A stretch of 64,000 nt of DNA from Methylobacterium radiotolerans JCM 2831 (GTDB lineage Bacteria > Pseudomonadota > Alphaproteobacteria > Rhizobiales > Beijerinckiaceae). A program made the position numbers and the translations under genes. Shown piece after piece: positions 18,456 to 26,603 of this stretch; within the stretch, counting starts at the first letter, position 1; every line of letters begins with the position of its first letter. The stretch lies in NCBI RefSeq assembly GCF_000019725.1, contig NC_010505.1:1488001-1552000 (forward strand). Reading direction: 5' to 3'. Under the pieces are notes generated by a model that saw only the letters and a list, made by a program, of their open reading frames with translations, was not told the DNA's origin and made no database searches.

Positions 18456-19235
18456 TCACGAGCTCGACGCCACCCGCACCTGCCCGGTCATCTGCGGCAG
18501 CGCGCCGAGCGCCTCCACGGCCGGGTTCGGGCCGGGCAGGAGCAGGTAGTCGGGCGTGAACCCGGAAAACTCCCGCAGACGTTCGAGATTCGGCACGCGC
18601 ACGCTCTTGCGCCCGCTCTCGATCAGCCCGGCCCTGCGCAGGTCGGAGAGGACGCGCGAGAGGTGGACGTTCGAGAGCCCCGCCGTGTCGGCCAGTTCGG
18701 ACTGCGCCAGCGGAAGGCGGTACTCGGGCTCCAGGCCGAGGCCGACGGCGTTCAGGCGCGCGAAGAGCTCGCAGATGATGTGGGCGACCTGCTTGTCGGC
18801 GGACCGGCGCCCCACCCCGACGAGCCATTCCTGCAGGACGGCCTCGTCGACCAGGACCGACCACCACAGGGCGCGGTAGATGTTGGGCCGGAGGGCGGCG
18901 AGTTCCTTGATCGTCCGGTAGGGGACCGAGGCGACGGTGCAGGGCGTCAGCGTCGCCACGGAGTGGATCGCCCGGTTGAGCAGCGACGCGTGCAGATCGC
19001 AGCCGTCGCCGGGAACGAGGTAGGCGAGGATCGAGCGCCCCCCGTCGGGCACCAGCTTGTAGCGGCAGGCGAACCCGTCGAGGATCACGTAGGCGGCGTC
19101 GGGCCGCACGCCTTCCGAGACCAGGTCGCGGCCCGCCTCGACCTGCGCGACATCGCCGGTCGCCGCGCCCAGCGCGGCCACGTCGCCGTCGTCCAGGTTC
19201 GCGCGCAGCGCCAGCTTGCGAAGGAAGGGGTTCAA
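18456..19235 (-). CDS. Crp/Fnr-family transcriptional regulator
   Basis: 259 residues. Beta-roll with AGRDLVSEGVRPDAAYVILDGFACRYKLV and SILAYLVPGDGCDLHASLL, then a C-terminal winged HTH (LAQSELADTAGLSNVHLSRVLSDLRRAGLIESG). It has the same general variant as the regulator at 16944-17675 (FACRYK/WACRYR; YLVPGD/LLLPGD), so the two are likely paralogs. An unusual 30-residue tail after the HTH (SGFTPDYLLLPGPNPAVEALGALP) is present. Its gene converges on the kinase gene, leaving 3 bp between stops. Confidence 0.88.
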   Translation of the reverse strand: MNPFLRKLALRANLDDGDVAALGAATGDVAQVEAGRDLVSEGVRPDAAYVILDGFACRYKLVPDGGRSILAYLVPGDGCDLHASLLNRAIHSVATLTPCTVASVPYRTIKELAALRPNIYRALWWSVLVDEAVLQEWLVGVGRRSADKQVAHIICELFARLNAVGLGLEPEYRLPLAQSELADTAGLSNVHLSRVLSDLRRAGLIESGRKSVRVPNLERLREFSGFTPDYLLLPGPNPAVEALGALPQMTGQVRVASSS

Positions 19236-19489
19236 GGGATCTCCCGGACGTCCTGCCCCGCGCGCGGAGGCGCCTCTGCGTGAACGCGCGACGGCTTATC
19301 CTTACTCCGCGAGGTCATCAAATGATCGCCACGCCTCTGATCCGGATCCCGACGGCGCCGATCCGCGAGGAACCTTCGACGCCGGGGTGCGCCGGCGCCC
19401 GAATGCGGCCCTCGGCGCGACCGGACCGGCGCCGCCTCCCGGGATCGGCCGCGGAGGGCGCGCCGGGCCATGCGGGCCGGATCGGCGTG

Positions 19490-19708
19490 TCAGGAGAGCC
19501 GAAGCGTGCGCAGGACGGTGCCGTTCCCGTCATGGATCTCCATCCGCCAGCCCGCCGCGGCGTCCGGCAGCTCGCCGGCCTTCCGGAACTCCTCGATCAG
19601 CACCAGCGCTTCCGATTCCGCGTGCGCGACCGTCGCGGCGAGGACGCCCGTCTCGTCCTCGATCGTCTCGCCGTCGCTCCTCAGGCGGAAATAGTAGCGC
19701 TCTGCCAT
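19490..19708 (-). CDS. DUF6894-type small protein
   Basis: 72 residues. MAERYYFRLRSDGETIEDETG at the start, then a helix AHAESEALVLIEEFRKAGEL and a final WRMEIHDGNGTVLRTLRLS strand pair; this is the compact DUF6894 pattern, found in many copies in Methylobacterium and other Hyphomicrobiales. The function is unknown. The frame stays open far upstream, but only the segment from ATG 19708 matches the family, and a downstream start would break the first strand. The 254-bp stretch between this gene and 19235 holds no supported gene. Confidence 0.72.
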   Translation of the reverse strand: MAERYYFRLRSDGETIEDETGVLAATVAHAESEALVLIEEFRKAGELPDAAAGWRMEIHDGNGTVLRTLRLS

Positions 19709-20024
19709 GACATCCTTCAGCTCAGGTCCGGACCCGCTCCCGCCCCGGCGCGCGGGCGCCGCGCGCCGGGGGCTGAGGTAAGTGGCATCGATCCGCGTCC
19801 GATCAACGTGCGCGCGAAAGTCCCGGCGCGGATGCCTATCGCTTGGTCCGCCCGCTCGCGGACGCCGCAGGACGCGGCACGGCGCTGCCGGTCTGGCGGG
19901 CGAAACGCCGCCCTTCTGGGCGCCGCCGGACCCGGAACAGCCTCCCGACGCGGCATGCCTAAATAATTGGCACACGATTTGCGAAGGTCGGCCCGTCGCG
20001 AGGAAGACGACGCAGGGGACCGCC
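19709..20024. other. 316-bp region upstream of urtA
   Basis: No gene supported. Apart from the sigma-54 promoter at 19968-19982 the region is GC-rich; I looked for TGCACC-N5-GGTGCA-type NtrC sites and saw no good match, so enhancer sites, if present, are degenerate. Confidence 0.5.
19968..19982 (+). promoter_or_regulatory. Sigma-54 (RpoN) promoter of the urt operon
   Basis: TGGCAC-N5-TTGC (tggcacacgatttgc), with GG at 19969-19970 and GC at 19981-19982 separated by exactly 10 bp. This matches the -24/-12 consensus. It is 43 bp upstream of the urtA ATG. Nitrogen-starvation control through NtrC is the known regime for urea uptake in Proteobacteria and fits. Confidence 0.8.
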
Positions 20025-21320
20025 ATGAAGGCATTTGGAACTTGGGCCTCGGCCGCCGCGCTGGCCGCCGGGCTGGCGATGGGCACGCTGGGAGCGGGCG
20101 CCGCGCGGGCGCAGGAGACCATCAAGGTCGGCATCCTGCACTCGCTGTCGGGCACGATGGCGATCTCGGAGACCACCCTGAAGGACGTGATGCTCATGCT
20201 CATCGCCGAGCAGAACGCCAAGGGCGGCGTGCTCGGCAAGAAGCTGGAGCCGGTGGTGGTCGATCCGGCCTCGAACTGGCCGCTCTTCGCCGAGAAGGCC
20301 CGCGAGCTGATCAGCAAGGACAAGGTCGCGGCCGTGTTCGGCTGCTGGACCAGCGTGTCGCGCAAGTCCGTGCTGCCGGTGTTCAAGGAGCTCGACAACA
20401 TCCTGTTCTACCCCGTCCAGTACGAGGGCGAGGAGAGCGAGCGCAACGTGTTCTACACCGGCGCCGCCCCGAACCAGCAGGCGATCCCGGCGGTCGACTA
20501 CCTGATGTCGGAGGATGGCGGCGGCGCCAAGCGCTGGGTGCTGGAGGGGACCGACTACGTCTACCCGCGCACCACCAACAAGATCCTCGAAGCCTACCTG
20601 AAGTCCAAGGGCGTCAAGGACGAGGACATCCTGATCAACTACACGCCGTTCGGCTTCTCGGACTGGCAGACCGAGGTGTCGAAGATCAAGGCGTTCGGCT
20701 CGGCCGGGAAGAAGACCGCCGTGGTCTCGACCATCAACGGCGACGCCAACGTGCCGTTCTACAAGGAGCTCGGCAACCAGGGCATCAAGGCCACCGACAT
20801 CCCGGTCGTCGCCTTCTCGGTGGGCGAGGAGGAGCTCGCCGGCATCGACGCCAAGCCGCTGGTCGGGCACCTCGCCGCCTGGAACTACTTCGAGTCGATC
20901 AAGACGCCGGAGAACGAGGCGTTCATCAAGAAGTGGCAGGCGTTCAAGAAGAACCCCAAGGCCGTCACCAACGACCCGATGGAGGCCAGCTACATCGGCT
21001 TCAACATGTGGGTGAAGGCGGTCGAGAAGGCCGGCACCACGGACCCCGACAAGGTGATCGACGCGCTGCCGGGCATCGAGCAGAAGAACCTCACCGGCGG
21101 CACCGCGACGATGCTGCCGAACCACCACATCACCAAGCCGGTCTTCATCGGCGAGATCGAGGCGAACGGCCAGTTCGACGTGGTGTGGAAGACCGAGGGC
21201 CTGATCCCCGGCGAGGCGTGGTCGAAGCAGCTCGAGGGCTCGAAGGACCTCGAGGCCGACTGGGTCAAGCTCAAGTGCGGCAACTACAACACCAAGACCA
21301 AGTCCTGCGGCGGCGCCTGA
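20025..21320 (+). CDS. urtA: Urea ABC transporter substrate-binding protein
   Basis: 431 residues with a signal peptide (ASAAALAAGLAMGTLGAGAARA, then QETIKVGILHS). Close to known UrtA: LHSLSGTMAISETTLKDV, GCWTSVSRKSVLPVFKELD, LFYPVQYEGEESERNVFYTGAAPNQQ and the late NHHITKPVFIGEI. Binds urea (and possibly short amides) in the periplasm and hands it to UrtBC. Start ATG 20025 follows GCAGGGGACC. First gene of urtABCDE, transcribed from the sigma-54 promoter just upstream. A 164-bp gap with a large hairpin separates it from urtB, so it may be made in excess over the membrane parts. Confidence 0.95.
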   Translation: MKAFGTWASAAALAAGLAMGTLGAGAARAQETIKVGILHSLSGTMAISETTLKDVMLMLIAEQNAKGGVLGKKLEPVVVDPASNWPLFAEKARELISKDKVAAVFGCWTSVSRKSVLPVFKELDNILFYPVQYEGEESERNVFYTGAAPNQQAIPAVDYLMSEDGGGAKRWVLEGTDYVYPRTTNKILEAYLKSKGVKDEDILINYTPFGFSDWQTEVSKIKAFGSAGKKTAVVSTINGDANVPFYKELGNQGIKATDIPVVAFSVGEEELAGIDAKPLVGHLAAWNYFESIKTPENEAFIKKWQAFKKNPKAVTNDPMEASYIGFNMWVKAVEKAGTTDPDKVIDALPGIEQKNLTGGTATMLPNHHITKPVFIGEIEANGQFDVVWKTEGLIPGEAWSKQLEGSKDLEADWVKLKCGNYNTKTKSCGGA

Positions 21321-21390
21321 GGCGTCTCCATCCCTTCCCCGGGCGATCCCGGGCCTGCCCGGGATCCGCTCAAGCCTGCGGGGAGGGGGA

Positions 21391-21447
21391 GGGGTGGGGG
21401 TGGTGCAGAAGGCACCGCCCCGCTCGATCCTGCACCACCCCCAACTC
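21391..21447 (+). terminator. Large stem-loop between urtA and urtB
   Basis: Perfect arms GGGGGTGGTGCAG (21396-21408) and CTGCACCACCCCC (21430-21442), extended by one A-T pair and a few weaker pairs, with a loop of 21 nt. No T run follows. The surrounding gggaggggga / ctcctccctg sequences add further possible pairing. The position after the binding-protein gene suggests partial termination or mRNA 3'-end protection; it could equally be an intergenic repeat of this genome. Confidence 0.6.
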
Positions 21448-21484
21448 CGGCTCCTCCCTGCAAGGGGGAGGAGAGTCAGCCGTC

Positions 21485-23071
21485 GTGCCGAAAGTCTCGA
21501 TGCTCCGTCTCCTCTGCCTCCTCCTCCTGCTCCTCGCCGTCCCGGCGCTGGCGCAGACCGCCGATCCCTACGGCCAGCTCGCCGGGGACGGCTACGCCGA
21601 GATCGAGGCCGGCGTCTCCGGCCTCGCGGCGAGCGGCGACCCGCGCGCCGACGCGATCCTCGCGGCCCTGTCGGACGGCCGCCTGCTGGTGCGCCCGGAC
21701 AAGACGCTGCTGATCCGGCAGGGCGGCGCCGTCGTGGACGCGAGGACCGGCGCCCCGGCCGCCGACAGCCCCGACCTCAGGCCCGTGCGGGCCAACAATC
21801 GGGTCCGCCGGGCGATCGAGGCGGCCCGCGGCCAGCTCGACCTCGCGAGCCCCGACCCGGCCAAGCGCCGCGCCGCCGCCGACGCGGTGTTCAAGGCCCG
21901 GGACGCGGCGGCGCTGCCGGCCCTCGACGCGGCGCTCGCCCGCGAGGCCAACGCAGGCGTCCGGCAGGCGCTCACCGAGGCCCGCGCCGCCGTGCTGCTC
22001 GCCAGGCCCGGCACCGCGGACGCCGACCGGCTGGCCGCGCTTCCCGCCATCCAGGCCCGGGGCGATGGCGACGCGATGGGCATCCTGCGCGGTCTCGCGG
22101 CGGATCCGAACGAGGCCGTGCGGGCCGCCGCCGGCCGCGGCATCGCGGCGATCGAGACGCGGCTCGCGATCCTCGGGGCCCTCCAGAACGTCTGGTACGG
22201 CATCTCGCTCGGCTCGGTCCTGCTGCTCGCCGCCATCGGGCTCGCCATCACCTTCGGGGTGATGGGCGTGATCAACATGGCCCACGGCGAGATGGTCATG
22301 CTCGGCGCCTACACGACCTATCTCGTGCAGGAGCTGATCCGCACCAAGGCGCCGTCCCTGTTCGGCTGGTCGCTGGCGATCAGCATCCCGTGCGCGTTCC
22401 TGGTCGCCGGCCTCGTCGGCGTGCTGATCGAGCGGTTCATCATCCGCTTCCTGTACGGGCGTCCCCTGGAGACGCTGCTCGCCACCTTCGGGGTCAGCCT
22501 CGCGCTGCAGCAGGGCGTGCGCACGATCTTCGGACCGACCAACCGCGAGGTCGGCGCCCCCGCCTTCATGAGCGGCGCCTTCGACCTCTACGGCCTGTCG
22601 ATCACCTGGGGCCGGATGTGGATCATCGTGTTCGCGCTGGCGGTGTTCCTGGGCCTCCTGTTCGTGCTGCGGAGGACGTCGTTCGGCCTGAAGACCCGGG
22701 CGGTCACCCAGAACCGCCGCATGGCCGCCGCGATGGGCATCCGCACGCCCTACGTCGACGCCCTGACCTTCGGGCTCGGCTCCGGCATCGCGGGGATGGC
22801 GGGCGTCGCCCTCTCGCAGATCGACAACGTCTCGCCGAACCTCGGCCAGGGCTACATCATCGACTCGTTCCTCGTGGTGGTGTTCGGCGGCGTCGGCAGC
22901 CTCTGGGGGACGCTGGTGGCGGCGCTGACGCTCGGCGTCGTGAACAAGCTCGCCGAGCCGTATATCGGCGCGGTGCTGGCCAAGATCGGCCTCCTGATCT
23001 TCATCATCCTGTTCATCCAGAAGCGCCCGCGCGGCCTGTTCGCGCTCAAGGGCCGGGCGGTGGAATCGTGA
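21485..23071 (+). CDS. urtB: Urea ABC transporter permease UrtB with periplasmic N-terminal extension
   Basis: 528 residues from GTG 21485 (GGGGGAGGAG 11-20 bases upstream; ATG 21500 is an alternative). A signal-like segment (LRLLCLLLLLLAVPALAQ) and a helical region to about residue 229 precede the LivH-like permease part, as in the long UrtB form of Proteobacteria. The permease part has NVWYGISLGSVLLLAAIGLAI, FGVMGVINMAHGEMVMLGAY, TFGVSLALQQGVRTIFGPTN and VVFGGVGSLWGTLVAALTLG. With UrtC it forms the urea channel. The extension has a HEAT-like feel (AAADAVFKARDAAALPALDAAL, then AADPNEAVRAAAGRGIAAIE), possibly contacting UrtA. Confidence 0.93.
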   Translation: MPKVSMLRLLCLLLLLLAVPALAQTADPYGQLAGDGYAEIEAGVSGLAASGDPRADAILAALSDGRLLVRPDKTLLIRQGGAVVDARTGAPAADSPDLRPVRANNRVRRAIEAARGQLDLASPDPAKRRAAADAVFKARDAAALPALDAALAREANAGVRQALTEARAAVLLARPGTADADRLAALPAIQARGDGDAMGILRGLAADPNEAVRAAAGRGIAAIETRLAILGALQNVWYGISLGSVLLLAAIGLAITFGVMGVINMAHGEMVMLGAYTTYLVQELIRTKAPSLFGWSLAISIPCAFLVAGLVGVLIERFIIRFLYGRPLETLLATFGVSLALQQGVRTIFGPTNREVGAPAFMSGAFDLYGLSITWGRMWIIVFALAVFLGLLFVLRRTSFGLKTRAVTQNRRMAAAMGIRTPYVDALTFGLGSGIAGMAGVALSQIDNVSPNLGQGYIIDSFLVVVFGGVGSLWGTLVAALTLGVVNKLAEPYIGAVLAKIGLLIFIILFIQKRPRGLFALKGRAVES

Positions 23072-24231
23072 GCCCCATGCCGTCCCGCACCCCCCTCATC
23101 GACCGGAAGGGCTGGATCTTCCTCGCCGTCCTGGCCGCCTTCTGCCTCGCCGTGCCGGTGCTGAACCTCGCGGTGCCGGAGGGCTCCGGCCTGCACCTGC
23201 CGACCTACCTCGTGGCGCTGTTCGGCAAGTACCTCGCCTACGCGCTGCTCGCGGTCAGCCTCGACCTCGTCTGGGGCTATTGCGGCATCCTCTCGCTCGG
23301 CCACGGGGCGTTCTTCGCGCTCGGCGGCTACGCGATGGGCATGTACCTGATGCGCCAGATCGGCGCCCGGGGCGTCTACGGCAACCCGGTCCTGCCCGAC
23401 TTCATGGTGTTCCTGAACTACAAGGCGCTGCCCTGGTACTGGTACGGCTTCGACCACTTCGCCTTCGCGGCGCTGATGGTCCTGCTGGTGCCGGGCCTGC
23501 TCGCCTTCCTGTTCGGCTGGCTCGCCTTCCGGTCGCGGGTCACGGGCGTCTACCTGTCGATCATCACGCAGGCGCTGACCTACGCGCTGATGCTCGCCTT
23601 CTTCCGCAACGACATGGGCCTCGGCGGCAACAACGGGCTGACCGACTTCAAGGATTTTCTGGGACTCCCGGTTCAGTCCCAGACTTTTCGCGTCGGCATC
23701 TTCGTCGCCACCGGGATCGCGCTGGCGCTGGGCTACCTGATCGCCCGGGTCATGACGGTCTCGGCGTACGGAAAGATCCTGATCGCCGTGCGCGATGCCG
23801 AGAGCCGCACCCGCTTCCTCGGCTACCGGCCGGAGCACTTCAAGACGCTGGCCTTCACGGTCTCGGCCATGATGGCCGGCGTCGCCGGCGCCCTCTACGT
23901 GCCGCAGGTCGGCATCATCAACCCGGGGGAGTTCGCGCCCACCAACTCCATCGAGACGGTGATCTGGGTGGCGGTGGGCGGCCGCGGCACGCTGGTCGGC
24001 GCGGCGCTCGGCGCCGTGCTGGTCAACTACGCCAAGACCGTGCTCACCGGGGCGATGCCCGACGCGTGGCTGTTCGCGCTGGGCGCCCTGTTCGTGGTCG
24101 TGACGCTGTTCCTGCCGCGCGGCCTCGTCGGCACCGCGATCGAGCGCCTCGGCTCCCGGCGTGCGGCCGCCAAGCTGCCGCCGGAGCCCGACATCGCCCC
24201 GGACCGCGTCGAACAAGGGCAGGGCGCATGA
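23068..24231 (+). CDS. urtC: Urea ABC transporter permease UrtC
   Basis: 387 residues. GTG 23068 overlaps the urtB stop (GTGA); ATG 23077 is an alternative. LivM-like with VSLDLVWGYCGILSLGHGAFF, GVYLSIITQALTYALMLAFFRND, the UrtC-typical GGNNGLTDFKD, and IWVAVGGRGTLVGAALGAVLVNYAKT. About 9-10 membrane helices. Ends in a charged tail overlapping urtD. Confidence 0.95.
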   Translation: MSPMPSRTPLIDRKGWIFLAVLAAFCLAVPVLNLAVPEGSGLHLPTYLVALFGKYLAYALLAVSLDLVWGYCGILSLGHGAFFALGGYAMGMYLMRQIGARGVYGNPVLPDFMVFLNYKALPWYWYGFDHFAFAALMVLLVPGLLAFLFGWLAFRSRVTGVYLSIITQALTYALMLAFFRNDMGLGGNNGLTDFKDFLGLPVQSQTFRVGIFVATGIALALGYLIARVMTVSAYGKILIAVRDAESRTRFLGYRPEHFKTLAFTVSAMMAGVAGALYVPQVGIINPGEFAPTNSIETVIWVAVGGRGTLVGAALGAVLVNYAKTVLTGAMPDAWLFALGALFVVVTLFLPRGLVGTAIERLGSRRAAAKLPPEPDIAPDRVEQGQGA

Positions 24232-25025
24232 GCACCGACCTCCTCGAACGCCCGGACACCCGCGGCCCCGCCAACCGGAAGCGGGAGACGGACGCGCTCC
24301 TCTACCTCGACGACCTGCGGGTGACCTTCGACGGCTACAAGGCCCTGCGCGGCCTGTCGCTGACGCTGGCCCGCGGCGAGCTGCGGGCGATCATCGGCCC
24401 GAACGGCGCCGGCAAGACCACCATGATGGACTGCATCACCGGCAAGACCCGGCCGGACAGCGGCATCGCCCTGTTCGACGGCAGCCACGACCTGCTCAGG
24501 AGCGACGAGCCGGCGATCGCCGACCTCGGCATCGGCCGCAAGTTCCAGAAGCCCACGGTGTTCGAGAGCCACACGGTCGCCGACAACATCCTGCTCGCCC
24601 TCAAAGGGCCGCGCGCGGCCTTCGCGTCCCTGTTCGGCTGGCGCAACCGGGTGGCGCGGGAGCGGATCGACGCCCTTCTGGAGACCGTCGGCCTGCTCGC
24701 CCACCGGGGCCGGCCGGCGGCCGATCTCAGCCACGGCCAGAAGCAGTGGCTGGAGATCGGCATGCTGCTCGCGCAGGACCCGAAGCTGCTGCTGGTCGAC
24801 GAGCCCGTGGCCGGCATGACCGACGCCGAGACCGCCGAGACCGCCCGCCTGCTCCGGCGCATCGCCGGCGAGCACGCCGTCCTCGTGGTCGAGCACGACA
24901 TGCACTTCGTCCGCGATCTGGGGTGCCGGGTCACCTGCCTGCACGAGGGCGCCGTGCTGGCCGAGGGCTCGATCGACGCGGTCTCGGCCGACCCGCGGGT
25001 CGTCGAGGTGTATCTGGGACGATGA
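24228..25025 (+). CDS. urtD: Urea ABC transporter ATP-binding protein UrtD
   Basis: 265 residues; ATG 24228 overlaps the urtC stop (ATGA). Walker A GPNGAGKTTMMD; the characteristic GIGRKFQKPTVFESHTVADN; signature LSHGQKQWLEIGMLLAQDP, in which H replaces the usual first G as in other UrtD proteins; Walker B LLLVDEPVAGMTDAETAET; VVEHDMHFVRDLG. One of the two ATPases of the urea transporter. Confidence 0.95.
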   Translation: MSTDLLERPDTRGPANRKRETDALLYLDDLRVTFDGYKALRGLSLTLARGELRAIIGPNGAGKTTMMDCITGKTRPDSGIALFDGSHDLLRSDEPAIADLGIGRKFQKPTVFESHTVADNILLALKGPRAAFASLFGWRNRVARERIDALLETVGLLAHRGRPAADLSHGQKQWLEIGMLLAQDPKLLLVDEPVAGMTDAETAETARLLRRIAGEHAVLVVEHDMHFVRDLGCRVTCLHEGAVLAEGSIDAVSADPRVVEVYLGR

Positions 25026-25723
25026 CCATGCTCTCCGTCGACGGCATCGACCTCTACTACGGCGCCGCGCAGGCGCTCCGCGGCGTCTCCCTCACGGCCG
25101 AGGCCGGGCAGGTCACGACGGTGCTCGGCCGCAACGGCGTCGGCAAGACCTCGCTGATGCGGGCGATCGTCGGCCAGCAGCCGGTGCGCTCCGGCGCGAT
25201 CCGCCTCGCCGGCCGCCCGATCCAGGATCTCGCCCCCTACGACCGGGCCCGGGCCGGGATCGCCTTCGTGCCCCAGGGCCGCGAGATCTTCCCGCTGCTG
25301 ACCGTGAAGGAGAACCTCGAGACCGGCTTCGCGCCGCTGAAGCGCCGCGACCGCCACGTCCCCGGGGAGATCTACGACCTGTTCCCGGTACTCAAGGACA
25401 TGCTGCACCGGCGCGGCGGCGACCTCTCGGGCGGGCAGCAGCAGCAGCTCGCCATCGCCCGGGCGCTGGTGACCCGGCCGCAGCTCCTCGTGCTCGACGA
25501 GCCCACCGAGGGCATCCAGCCCTCGATCATCAAGGATATCGGCCGGGCGATCACCTACCTGCGCGGCAAGGGCGAGATGGCGATCGTGCTGGTGGAGCAG
25601 TATTTCGAGTGGGCCCGCGACCTCTGCGATTCCTACGCGGTGATGGATCGCGGGCAGGTGGTGCTGGCCGGCCCCCGGGCCGGGATGGTCGAGGCCGACG
25701 TCCTCCGGTGGATGTCCGTCTAG
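25022..25723 (+). CDS. urtE: Urea ABC transporter ATP-binding protein UrtE
   Basis: 233 residues; ATG 25022 overlaps the urtD stop (ATGA), with a second ATG two codons in. Walker A GRNGVGKTSLMRAI, GIAFVPQGREIFPLLTVKENLETG, signature LSGGQQQQLAIARALVTRP, Walker B LLVLDEPTEGIQPSI, and the family ending VLVEQYFEWARDLCDSYAVMDRGQVVLAG. Last gene of the operon. No urease genes are in the window. Confidence 0.95.
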   Translation: MTMLSVDGIDLYYGAAQALRGVSLTAEAGQVTTVLGRNGVGKTSLMRAIVGQQPVRSGAIRLAGRPIQDLAPYDRARAGIAFVPQGREIFPLLTVKENLETGFAPLKRRDRHVPGEIYDLFPVLKDMLHRRGGDLSGGQQQQLAIARALVTRPQLLVLDEPTEGIQPSIIKDIGRAITYLRGKGEMAIVLVEQYFEWARDLCDSYAVMDRGQVVLAGPRAGMVEADVLRWMSV

Positions 25724-25753
25724 GGCGCGCCGCGCCCCCGCCGCCGGCGCGCC
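25724..25753 (+). terminator. GC hairpin directly after urtE
   Basis: Perfect 9-bp arms GGCGCGCCG (25724-25732) and CGGCGCGCC (25745-25753), loop 12 nt, immediately after the TAG stop of urtE. No T run follows, as is common for this genome's hairpins; likely end of the urt transcript. Confidence 0.5.
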
Positions 25754-25912
25754 TGGGAATACAGCCCTTCGAGCCGAATATCGGGGCGGATATTCAACAA
25801 TCGCGGCGGGGCCAGGGGCGACATCGACCGCCAAAACTGTGCATATGGCCTCGATCGGCCAATGTTAAAACACAATTCAGGTCCGCCATGGGGCTCAACC
25901 ACGGAGGCGCCC

Positions 25913-25993
25913 ATGACGATCCTGGATCCGATCACCGGCGAGCTGGTCACCATCGCCGTACCGCGGCCGCGGCCGCAGGCCGGCCCGCGCTGA
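25913..25993 (+). CDS. Very small protein (26 aa), unknown
   Basis: ATG 25913 with GGAGG 5-10 bases upstream (25902-25908), ending TGA at 25991-25993. The peptide begins MTILDPITGELVTIAVPRPR and ends QAGPR. The DPITGELVTI segment reads as real beta-strand protein sequence rather than GC-rich shadow. I have an impression, not a checked fact, that short peptides with a DP-TG-LV-I core recur in Methylobacterium genomes. An overlapping frame from ATG 25888 is His/Gly/Ala-rich and unlikely. Confidence 0.45.
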   Translation: MTILDPITGELVTIAVPRPRPQAGPR

Positions 25994-26009
25994 CGGGCGA
26001 CGCGCTGTC

Positions 26010-26216
26010 ATGACGAACGCGACCGATCGAAGGGCCGGGCGCCGCGGCGCCCGCGGCGGCCGTGCCCAGATCCGGACGGTGCCGCCGGGCCTGCTGCTGG
26101 CCGGCGGCGTGGGGGCGAACGCCCCGCTGACGGCCGTCGACCTGATCGCCCAGGCCCGCGCGGCCCGGCGGGAGGCCGAAGCCCGCGACGGCGCGGACCG
26201 CGCGGAGCAGGGCTGA
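26010..26216 (+). CDS. Small hypothetical protein
   Basis: 68 residues from ATG 26010. Basic N-terminus (TDRRAGRRGARGGRAQIR), then PPGLLLAGGVGANAPLTAVDLIAQARAARREAEA. No clear Shine-Dalgarno. The LTAVDLIAQARAARREAEA helix looks genuine, the Arg-rich start does not; it may be a real gene with a later start or a chance frame. Confidence 0.35.
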   Translation: MTNATDRRAGRRGARGGRAQIRTVPPGLLLAGGVGANAPLTAVDLIAQARAARREAEARDGADRAEQG

Positions 26217-26313
26217 CGCGGCGACCCGAGGCCGCCGAGCCGGCCGCCCCTTGAGATCACCCGCGCGGCATGCTCGGAAGGCCGGCAGTCTCGCGGCAGC
26301 CGACGGGTGAGTC

Positions 26314-26586
26314 ATGAAGATCGGCGTCCTGATCCTGGTCGGCGCCTGCGGCGTCCTCGTCGGGATCGTCATCGGTTACGTCGCGGGGACGCGGCTCAGC
26401 GAGGCCTTCGCGCAGGCGCCGGTGACGGACCGCTCCGCCGCCGCGCAGGCGCTCCGGATGGTGGACCGCGTCGCGACCGAGCACGGCCTCGCGCGGGACG
26501 CCCTGCTCAAGGCGATGCTCGACCAGCAGGGCGGCGGAGCGGGGACCGCGCGTCCCGGCACGGATCCGGCCGAACCGGCCCGCTGA
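26314..26586 (+). CDS. Small single-pass membrane protein
   Basis: 90 residues. One N-terminal membrane helix (residues 3-25, IGVLILVGACGVLVGIVIGY), then a soluble helical part (AAQALRMVDRVATEHGLARDALLKAMLDQQ) and a disordered Pro/Gly tail. GGGTGAG lies 4-10 bases before the ATG. It has no recognised domain. It converges with the hybrid kinase gene at 26604, but there is no further evidence of a link. Confidence 0.6.
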   Translation: MKIGVLILVGACGVLVGIVIGYVAGTRLSEAFAQAPVTDRSAAAQALRMVDRVATEHGLARDALLKAMLDQQGGGAGTARPGTDPAEPAR

Positions 26587-26603
26587 GGCGTCGGCCGCGC
26601 GTC

